Shown here: positions 6,785 to 11,050 of the stretch, in pieces | Position numbering within the stretch: the stretch's first letter is position 1 | How the letters are laid out: the number at the start of each line of letters is the position of its first letter | Source of the DNA: Baffinella frigidus | Taxonomy: Eukaryota; Cryptophyceae; Cryptomonadales; Baffinellaceae | Assembly: GCA_026770585.1 (NCBI GenBank) | Contig: MU646930.1 | Location: 211,072 to 222,121 of the forward strand | Direction: 5' to 3' | Length of the DNA: 11,050 nucleotides | Position numbers and translations under genes: made by a program | Notes under the pieces: generated by a model | The model's input: the letters and a program-made list of their open reading frames with translations, nothing else | Told to the model about the DNA's origin: nothing | The model's database searches: none

Positions 6785-6855
6785 CTCCCTGCACTTGAGA
6801 TTCTTGTCGGGTCCAGACGGGCGAAAGTAGTGGAAACGCATTGCTGGGTCGAGGC
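6785..6855 (-). CDS. Exon 5b of the minus-strand gene
   Basis: This 71-nt segment follows GAGACAG. Two bases (GC) complete Gly with exon 5a, then 23 codons begin LDPAMRFHYFRPSGPDK and end KCRE. The donor is GAG|GTCGAC. Aromatic and basic residue content is coding-like. It ends in phase 0, matching exon 6. The first 6 codons (LDP...) follow directly from the last residues of exon 5a when the repeat intron is removed. Confidence 0.66.
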
Positions 6856-7109
6856 CTGTCTCAAGGGTTCAGGGTTTAGGGTTTGGGGTTTTGGGTTTAG
6901 GGTTGGGGTCTAGGGTTTAGGGTTTAGGGTTTAGGGTTTAGGGTTTAGGGTTTAGGGTTTAGGGTTTAGGGTTTAAGGTTCAGGGTTTAGAGTTTAGGGT
7001 TTATGGTTTATGGTTTAGGGTTTAGGGTTTAGGGTGTAGGTTGTAGGGTCAAGGGTTGAGTGTTGGGGTTTTACGGTTTGGGGTTAGGGTTTAGGGTGTG
7101 GGTCGAGGC
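6856..7109 (-). other. GC-AG intron made of telomere-like repeats
   Basis: This 254-nt intron begins GCCTCG and ends TTGAGACAG. Almost all of it is heptamer sequence, near-perfect TTTAGGG on the plus strand at 6905-6975. Its ends lie in an exact 18-bp direct repeat (TGGGTCGAGGCCTGTCTC at 6845-6862 and 7099-7116). Removing one repeat copy plus the heptamers restores an uninterrupted exon. It looks like telomeric DNA inserted into a coding exon and then spliced out. Confidence 0.65.
6866..7098. repeat. Interstitial telomere-like TTTAGGG tract
   Basis: The plus-strand tract contains the longest near-perfect run of TTTAGGG in the window (about nine units near 6910-6975), with degenerate units on both sides. 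Both orientations of heptamer occur elsewhere in the window and single-copy sequence continues on each side, so this is interstitial, not a chromosome end. Confidence 0.9.
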
Positions 7110-7165
7110 CTGTCTCGTCCTCTCCAAACGGGCACGGTCCATGCGGGTTGTCTTCTGCTTCTTGC
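7110..7165 (-). CDS. Exon 5a of the minus-strand gene (GC donor)
   Basis: This 56-nt segment follows acceptor AACCAG. Its first base G completes Lys from exon 4, then it encodes 18 residues beginning QEAEDNPHGPCPFGEDET. It ends ACAG|GCCTCG. The donor is GC, and the frame runs on in exon 5b after an identical ACAG|GC. The last bases lie within an 18-bp sequence repeated exactly at the far end of the intron. The clean phase match to exon 4 is good support. Confidence 0.66.
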
Positions 7166-7167
7166 CT

Positions 7168-8030
7168 GGTTCAGGGTTTGAGGTGTGGGTTTTAGGGTGT
7201 GGGTTTAGGCTTTGGGGTGTAGGGTTTGGGGTGTAGGCTTCACTCTTTGGGGGTCGGGGTTTCGGGTTTCAGGTTTCGGGTTTCGGGTTTCTGGTTTCTG
7301 GTTCCGTGTCCCGTGCTCCGTGTTCCGTGTTTCGTGATCCGGGTGCCGTATTTCGTGTAACTCCACACAAATCTCCCTCGGAGGAGAGAGACCTCGCCCG
7401 GTAAAACAAACAAGTCTGAGAGAGAGAGAGACATACTTCGCCCGCGCGAGGTCCGCATCCGAGAGCTTGGCTTCGGGTTTCGGGTTTCGGGTTTTGGGTT
7501 TCGGGTTTTGGGGTCCAGATTTCGACACAGATCTCCCTCAGGGGAGACAAACTTCGCCCGCGCAAGGTCCTGATCCAAGAGGATGAAGGATGCGGAACGA
7601 GGATTGGGGGTTGGAGGTTACAACACACAGATCTCTCTCGGAATATCACCCACGGGTGTAACACACAGATATATATATCGGGGGAAAGATACTTCGCCCG
7701 CTTAAGGTCCGCATCCGAGAGCTTGGCTTCTGTTTTTCGGGTTCCGGTTTCCGTGTTCCGGGTTTCGTGTTACTCGAGACAGATCTCGGGCATGTCTCGG
7801 GAGTAATATAATATACTTGGCCCGCGCAAGGTCAGGATCCAAGAGCTTGTCGACAGCCCCGCTTCCGGGCGGTCATTCAAGCTCTCTGGAGTGAAGTGCG
7901 CGACCAGGTCCTCATCCGGGATTTTGGCTCGGGGTTTCGGGTTGCGGGTTCCGTGGGTTTCGGGTTTCGGGTTTCGGGGTTTCGGATGTCGGGATTCGGG
8001 TTCCGTGTTCCGTGTTCCAGGGTTCATGTT
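7168..8030. repeat. TTTCGGG-type heptamer tracts interleaved with exon-4 copies
   Basis: Period-7 tracts in intron 4 are dominated by TTTCGGG and TTCCGTG instead of TTTAGGG. They lie at about 7240-7345, 7473-7515, 7725-7775 and 7922-8030, with TTTAGGG-like sequence at 7168-7240. Each tract separates two partial exon-4 copies, so the repeating unit is exon fragment, donor, then heptamers. On the sense strand they read CCCGAAA. Confidence 0.8.
7362..7904 (-). pseudogene. Cluster of degraded exon-4 copies in intron 4
   Basis: Partial copies of exon 4 and its donor occur at 7817-7904 (nearly full length), 7693-7725, 7553-7580 and 7437-7473, plus scraps at 7362-7400 and 7626-7650. The 7817 copy has a net 7-nt deletion relative to exon 4, which shifts the frame, and has lost the acceptor AG. 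The shorter copies begin mid-exon, fused directly to TTTCGGG-type repeats. The donor position is kept in most (GTATGT, GTATCT, GTTTGT, GTATAT). In the 7437 copy the 11 shared codons encode the same KLSDADLARAK, with five synonymous changes. Confidence 0.7.
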
Positions 8031-8066
8031 ATTCCATACAGATGATCTTCCTCGGAGGGAACATAC

Positions 8067-8161
8067 TTGGCCCGTGCAAGGTCAGCATCCGATAGCTTGT
8101 CGATAGCCCCGCCTCCTGGCGGTCGGAACATCTTCAGCTCTGCCGGTGTGAAGTGCGCTAC
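8067..8161 (-). CDS. Exon 4 of the minus-strand gene
   Basis: This 95-nt exon follows GTGCAG, starts GTAGCGCAC and ends GCCAA|GTATGT, the best conventional donor in the gene. It encodes 31 residues beginning VAHFTPAELKMFRPPGGG and ending SDADLARA, and the last two bases (AA) form Lys with the first base of exon 5. The next ~800 nt carry at least four degraded copies of its 3' half with the donor. This copy has an intact frame and both splice sites, so it is taken as the functional one. Confidence 0.72.
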
Positions 8162-8167
8162 CTGCAC

Positions 8168-8410
8168 CGTTTGGGGTTTGATTTTCAACGATTGGGGTCG
8201 GAATTTTATGGTTGATGGTTAATTGTTTATGGTTTATGGTTTATGGGTGATGGTTTATGGTTTATAGTTTATGGTTTTTGGTTTATGTTTTATGTTTTAT
8301 GGTTTATGGTTCATGGTTTATGGTTTATGGTTTAGGGTTTGAGGGTTTAGGGTTTAGGGTTTATGGTCTAGGGTCTAGGGTTTAGGGTTCAGGTTTAGGG
8401 TTCTGGGTGG
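8168..8410. repeat. Degenerate heptamer tract, mainly TTTATGG
   Basis: Intron 3 (8162-8412, 251 nt) is filled with period-7 repeats on the plus strand. The middle part (about 8220-8335) is dominated by TTTATGG, and the right part (8331-8400) returns to TTTAGGG. The sense strand of the gene therefore reads C/A-rich (CCATAAA, CCCTAAA). It resembles telomere-derived sequence in which one variant has been locally amplified. No gene was seen here. Confidence 0.85.
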
Positions 8411-8412
8411 AC

Positions 8413-8478
8413 CTCGGGGTCGATGTGCGACACGTTGCCCTCGTTGGTCGACATATCCAGCTCATAACCTGCCGGCAC
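8413..8478 (-). CDS. Exon 3 of the minus-strand gene
   Basis: This 66-nt, phase 0-0 exon follows acceptor CTGGCAG and ends CCCGAG|GTCCACCC. It encodes 22 residues beginning VPAGYELDMSTNEG and ending SHIDPE. The donor GTCCAC is unlike the GTRAGT norm, but the same GTCCACCC follows exon 7, so it may be an accepted donor in this genome. A partial duplicate of its first nine codons lies upstream at 8641-8675. Family not recognised. Confidence 0.65.
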
Positions 8479-8497
8479 CTGCCAGGGGAGGACATTA

Positions 8498-8623
8498 ATC
8501 CGGGAACAAGTATTTTTACTCTAAAAGCTGGCAATAAAAAACACTACTCAACGGGTCACGTCCGAAGCTGTTGTGCAGAATTTTTCGTGCAGATGTTTCA
8601 ACATAAAACACTTTTTCCCGGAT
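8498..8623. mobile_element. Small terminal-inverted-repeat (MITE-like) element
   Basis: 19-nt ends pair with each other at 17 positions: ATCCGGGAACAAGTATTTT at 8498-8516 against the reverse complement of 8605-8623. The 126-bp body is AT-rich with no coding capacity and sits in intron 2 between the exon-3 echo and exon 3. No clear target-site duplication was seen. This shape fits a non-autonomous DNA transposon or foldback element. The class cannot be assigned from one copy. Confidence 0.5.
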
Positions 8624-8640
8624 GATTCTAGCTTCATGGT

Positions 8641-8675
8641 CATGTCTAGCTCGTAGCCGGCCGGCACCTGCCAGG
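8641..8675 (-). pseudogene. Echo copy of the exon-3 5' edge (with acceptor)
   Basis: These 35 bp match 8452-8486 at 30 positions and include the acceptor GGCAG. Both copies encode VPAGYELDM, and all five differences are third-codon-position, synonymous changes. After that codon the copy diverges and runs into the TIR element, so it lacks the rest of exon 3. It could be a decayed duplicate or an alternative 3' splice site. Its upstream flank (encoding DITWQ in the same frame) is open but was not assigned to an exon. Confidence 0.7.
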
Positions 8676-8968
8676 TGATGTCCACTGCGTGTGTCTCTGG
8701 AGATGCCTTTTCTGACAGTAAATATCTGAGGTCCACTGGCCGAGAGAGGAGACTGTACTCCACCCCTGACGGTGAAGTAAACGCGAAAATGAAACTGCGT
8801 CTCCACCAAAAACGTGGAAGAAGGGGTCTGAGCTCGAACAACTGTCGAGATAAAATTCCAGACACAATCCCAGGAAGCACCCGCCACTCGATGTTACCTA
8901 TTTTGAGCGTATGATGAACCCCATAATCGTGCTGATTCGTACCAGAGGGACCATACCGCAGGAACCCT

Positions 8969-9021
8969 CTGAGAAAAATCCGCCAGCGCTTTTCTCCCCC
9001 TGAGAAAAATCCGCCAGCGCT
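8969..9021. repeat. 22-bp direct repeat, two exact copies, period 31
   Basis: The 22-mer CTGAGAAAAATCCGCCAGCG + CT occurs at 8969-8990 and again, unchanged, at 9000-9021. The second copy abuts a heptamer tract. It lies inside intron 2 and was probably made by a recent local duplication. Confidence 0.85.
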
Positions 9022-9072
9022 GGGTTTAGGGGTTTTAGTTCAGGGTTTAGGGCGTGGGAGGGCGGAAAGCAC

Positions 9073-9164
9073 CTCCACTTCCTCCCCGAACATCGGCCAT
9101 GTATCGTTCTCGCCGGGTTTCTGGAAGAAGGGTGAGTGGAAGCGCGTGTCGAACGTCGCGTTCC
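9073..9164 (-). CDS. Exon 2 of the minus-strand gene
   Basis: This 92-nt exon starts after ACAG and ends GAG|GTGCTT. It encodes a segment starting NATFDTRFHSPFFQKPG and ending MFGEEVE, with aromatic, Pro and acidic residues typical of real coding sequence. Choosing ACAG instead of the CTGCAG four bases upstream is what puts it in phase with exon 1. A branch-like CTGAC lies about 30 nt upstream. The sequence past the donor turns straight into heptamer repeats, which supports the exon end. Family not recognised. Confidence 0.68.
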
Positions 9165-9250
9165 CTGTCTGCAGTCGAGGGAGGGTTGGTCAGTCAGACT
9201 CGAGCGCAGGGAATGTCCATTTGGCGCATGGGCGAGTGTCGAGCCCGGGG

Positions 9251-9267
9251 TCCAGTGCAGCACTGGA
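9251..9267. repeat. Perfect 8-bp inverted repeat in intron 1
   Basis: TCCAGTGC and GCACTGGA flank a single A. The site is in intron 1 of the minus-strand gene. It may be chance or a dimeric protein site. Confidence 0.6.
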
Positions 9268-9346
9268 TCGCATCCGCATAGCATAGCATGCAGATATTGG
9301 AGTATGTTACACGCTCCAGGAACCAGCAACTCTCAGCAGCACCCAC

Positions 9347-9377
9347 CATGCGGCGAAGACCCGGTCCTTTCTGCCAT
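9347..9377 (-). CDS. Exon 1 (start codon) of the minus-strand gene
   Basis: The first coding segment encodes MAERTGSSPH plus one base of the next codon. The ATG sits in a near-ideal Kozak context (GCCGCCATGG), which is why this start was chosen. The 5' splice site reads CATG|GTGGGT. The split codon is completed by GG at the start of exon 2 and gives Gly. The following intron (9165-9346, 182 nt) ends with CTGACTGACC, then CTGCAGACAG, which resembles a branch point and acceptor. The translated part is too short to say anything about function. Confidence 0.6.
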
Positions 9378-9889
9378 GGCGGCGGGTGCGAGGGAACGTG
9401 GCGTGGAGCGCGCCAGTCGTGCGCACGGGGCGGAGCGAGTGGGTGTGCAGTGTCAGCGGGAGCACCCCAGGCCACGACGAGACACGCCCCGAGGCTGATC
9501 CATCCCGCGTTCCTGCGAGATCGGTGTTGTTCTGGCGAATGGGCAGCGGATCCCGGGGGGCTTTGTGTGTGCGAAAGGCGCTGGGCGCTGCTGCGACGGG
9601 GCTGCATGGACCCGTGCTCCACGTGCTTCCGCCCCCCGTAAAGGAGGGCCATGAGAAGCACCGCTTCTCAGCGGTGGGAAAGACTTTGATCCACGTGACA
9701 GGAAAGATCGGGTGGAAACGGGTTATCAAAAAGTCAACTTCGTGAGCCAAGGGGACTGATATTTGACATTCGCACGTCTAGAATCGATTGACTTAGCTTA
9801 TCTACGCCCTTTAAAAGATTGGTTTTTCTTTCTCAGAAGAAAAGAAATCTTTAGATTTTAAAATCGACAGAGGCTTGCGGCGGCGAGCG
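9378..9889. promoter_or_regulatory. Divergent intergenic region between the two genes
   Basis: About 510 bp separate the ATG of the minus-strand gene from the ATG of the DUF4215 gene, so it should contain both 5' UTRs and promoters. A hairpin TGAGAAGC/GCTTCTCA lies at 9652-9670. Near the right end there is a pyrimidine-then-purine inverted repeat (9814-9852, AAAGATT arms) and two TTTAAAA-like motifs (about 9810 and 9856). No clear TATA box or conserved element can be named. Several long frames here overlap each other and show no domain. Confidence 0.4.
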
Positions 9890-10027
9890 ATGGCCCTCGG
9901 GGGGTTGGGGCGGCGCTGCGTCCTGGTGTGGCTGGCGCTGTTGGTGCTCGTCTGCACCCCCACTGTGCTCGCTACGTGCGGGGACGGGCTGCTTGATGGG
10001 ACAGAGGCCTGCGACGACGGCAATTCG
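9890..10027 (+). CDS. Exon 1, secreted cysteine-rich DUF4215 protein
   Basis: 46 codons start at the ATG at 9890. Residues 1-28 form a classic signal peptide: MALGGLGRRC, then a hydrophobic core VLVWLALLVLV, ending TVLA. It is followed by TCGDGLLDGTEACDDGNS, the start of the Myxococcus-type cysteine-rich repeat (DUF4215, pattern CGDG..G.E.CDDGN). In this family the cysteines form disulphides in secreted or surface proteins. The exon ends AATTCG|GTTCCT, and the repeat resumes in phase after the intron. An upstream TTG gives a longer frame but is unlikely to be the start. Confidence 0.8.
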
Positions 10028-10249
10028 GTTCCTGTGCCCCCTCGACTGTTGGAGGGTATCAGGGTGGGTCGGTGGAGCACGCGGCCCAATCGATGATTCT
10101 CGTTGGTGGAACAATTCGCTTCCTGGTGCGATTTCACACAGGAATATCGCAAGGGGGCAGCAGCGCTTTGGCACGAAAAGCCGATGCGACGATGTTGAAG
10201 CATGGTCCAGAGAATCTAGAGGGGAAGGACTAACAGGAACGCCGTGCAG
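10028..10249 (+). other. Intron of the DUF4215 gene
   Basis: This 222-nt phase-0 intron begins GTTCCTGTG and ends GCCGTGCAG. A strong branch-point match, GACTAAC, lies at 10228-10234, with the branch A about 16 nt before the 3' end. The join makes ...CDDGNS-GGGDGCSSAC..., the expected continuation of the repeat. Unlike the introns of the opposite gene, it has no heptamers or exon copies. Confidence 0.78.
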
Positions 10250-10411
10250 GGAGGCGGAGACGGCTGCTCGTCAGCATGCGTCCTGGAGTGCGGATTCACC
10301 TGTGTTACTGGCAACGCCGTTGCCAGCGCCTGCTCCTCCTCTTGCGGCGACGGGGTGCGCGCCCCCATCACCCATCCAAGTTGCAAGGAGCACTATTGGT
10401 CCGCTGCGTAG
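10250..10411 (+). CDS. Exon 2, DUF4215 repeat continuation (3' end uncertain)
   Basis: It continues the cysteine-rich repeat as GGGDGCSSACVLECGFTC, then ACSSSCGDGV, where a second repeat should begin. The family pattern is then lost (RAPITHPSCKEHYWSAA) and a TAG stop follows at 10409. Either the gene is a short 99-residue protein, or the exon truly ends at a donor such as GTGCGC after CGDG (10355), with more repeats beyond the window. The second is likelier, because full-length relatives usually carry several repeats. Confidence 0.6.
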   Translation, partial: GGGDGCSSACVLECGFTCVTGNAVASACSSSCGDGVRAPITHPSCKEHYWSAA

Positions 10412-10461
10412 TGTTGCGATAATCTCCGACTTGCACGATGCTAGGTGCGGGCCATCTCAAC

Positions 10462-10794
10462 TGTTACCCTACACCCCTAAAACCTGAACCCCAAACCCTG
10501 AACCCTCAGACCCTAGACCCTGGACCCTGGACCCTGGATAACAGGCCCTAGACCCTGGCCCTGGACACTAGACCCTAGACCCTTAACCCTGCACGCTGAA
10601 CCCTCATGCCGCAAACCTGGGTTCCTTCGCTGAACACATGCTTTGAGGCTGCGCTGCATAACATCTCTTCAGGGCTATAAATCCTATACCCTGAACCCTA
10701 AACCATAAATTATAAACCCTAATCCCTAAACCTTCAAATTATAAACCCTAATCCCTAAACCTCAACCTTGAACCATCACCCCCAACCCTACACC

Positions 10795-10826
<32 letters not shown>

Positions 10827-11050
10827 ACCCTGAACACTAAACCCTTCAACCTACACCCTACACCCTACACCCTACACCCTACACCCTACAACCTACACCC
10901 TACACCCTAAACACCATACCCTGGACCCTAAACCCTGAACCCTAAATCCTCAACCCTACACCCTAAACCATAAACACCCCACCCCACACCCTTGACCCTC
11001 AACCCTTGCCCCTAAACCTTCAACCCCAAACTCTAATCCCCAAACCCCAA
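10462..11050. repeat. C-strand heptamer arrays downstream of the DUF4215 exons
   Basis: Period-7 repeats now have the C/A-rich strand on plus: CCCTAAA and CCCTAGA forms at 10462-10600 and 10680-10770, CCCTCAA at about 10793-10831, and CCCTACA at about 10851-10909. About 80 bp at 10605-10680 is non-repetitive. This may be an intron or the 3' flank of the DUF4215 gene. No gene was seen. Confidence 0.88.

Larger units (their letters stand above)
8479..9072 (-). other. Intron 2, with an exon-3 echo and a TIR element
   Basis: This 594-nt intron contains, in sense order, a short heptamer tract (9021-9060), a 22-bp exact direct repeat (8969-8990 and 9000-9021, period 31), unassigned sequence, a copy of the exon-3 5' edge with its acceptor (8641-8675), and a 126-bp terminal-inverted-repeat element (8498-8623) just upstream of the real exon 3. 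No other coding sequence was convincing in it. Confidence 0.5.
1..9377 (-). other. Gene span: unrecognised multi-exon protein gene, 3' end outside window
   Basis: This is a reconstructed eukaryotic gene read right to left. Thirteen coding segments join in one frame: phases at the 12 junctions are 1,0,0,2,1,0,0,0,0,1,2,0, and every downstream segment begins with the matching number of bases. The joined frame is about 385 codons with no stop and runs off position 1. Eleven introns are GT-AG and one is GC-AG. Eight of the 12 joins read AG|GT. I do not recognise the product. No signal peptide or membrane segment is visible. E9-E10 are rich in Asp/Glu, and E11 is basic and likely helical. Introns are 182 to 1995 nt and full of telomere-like heptamers, foldback elements and partial exon copies. 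The main doubt is whether E1-E8 and E9-E12 belong to one gene, because the 1275-nt intron between them is phase-compatible but otherwise unsupported. Confidence 0.7.

Noticed and set aside
6395-6864. Three overlapping minus-strand frames rich in MGYGLWV-type repeats
   Set aside because: They only translate the CCCATAA heptamer array in different frames, and exon 5b uses another frame in this stretch.
6866-7098. True chromosome end
   Set aside because: The tract is interstitial: single-copy exon sequence continues on both sides, and heptamers of both orientations occur across the window.
7205-7664. Minus-strand frames with RNPKPETRNP-type repeats
   Set aside because: The repetitive part is translated TTTCGGG heptamer. 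The short non-repetitive parts are exon-4 echoes.
7362-8161. CRISPR-like array
   Set aside because: The repeating units are unequal, diverged and contain exon and donor sequence. There is no constant short repeat with unique spacers.
9194-9750. Long overlapping frames on both strands (up to 155 codons)
   Set aside because: High GC content keeps several frames open at once, and none has a recognisable domain. The short Kozak-ATG exon fits the downstream exons better.
1-11050. tRNA or rRNA genes
   Set aside because: No cloverleaf with a recognisable T-loop or anticodon arm and no rRNA core motif was seen by eye. A covariance-model scan would settle it.

Overview
The window looks like nuclear DNA of a eukaryote, most likely an alga or related protist. 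It has many short exons separated by spliceosomal-type introns, no bacterial-style gene packing, and long tracts of degenerate plant/algal-type telomere heptamers (TTTAGGG and variants). It also carries a secreted protein with a DUF4215 / Myxococcus-type cysteine-rich repeat, a family that is expanded in several algae. I lean towards a cryptophyte or another complex-plastid alga, but nothing here fixes the species.

Most long open frames are shadows or repeat translations. Reading the minus strand for splice sites gives one coherent multi-exon gene. It starts at an ATG in a strong Kozak context (9377) and runs leftward off position 1. Thirteen coding segments (E1 9347-9377, E2 9073-9164, E3 8413-8478, E4 8067-8161, E5a 7110-7165, E5b 6785-6855, E6 6287-6376, E7 5382-5468, E8 5002-5109, E9 3546-3726, E10 1445-1550, E11 625-715, E12 1-82) join in one frame across 12 junctions, giving about 385 codons without a stop. 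I do not recognise the protein. It is soluble-looking and charged, with an acidic stretch in E9-E10 and a basic, probably helical E11. Divergently, on the plus strand from 9890, lies a signal-peptide plus DUF4215 gene with one clear 222-nt phase-0 intron (10028-10249). About 510 bp between the two ATGs would hold both promoters.

The introns of the minus-strand gene are the striking part. Many contain degraded copies ('echoes') of the edge of a neighbouring exon, splice site included. Copies of the upstream exon's 3' edge lie in the following intron, and copies of the downstream exon's 5' edge lie just before the real one. Several echoes differ from the real exon mostly at synonymous positions. 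E5 is split by a 254-nt GC-AG intron made almost wholly of telomere-like heptamers and flanked by an exact 18-bp duplication of exon sequence. Together these suggest intron birth and growth by local tandem duplication and telomere-like fill-in at breaks.

Other contents are two copies of a roughly 100-bp foldback element (371-469, 5246-5330), a larger foldback (468-628), small TIR elements (8498-8623, 6149-6277), a perfect 16-bp hairpin (3317-3357), tandem repeat families at 2160-2910, and C-rich heptamer arrays at 10462-11050. All splice assignments were made by eye and need RNA or homology confirmation.
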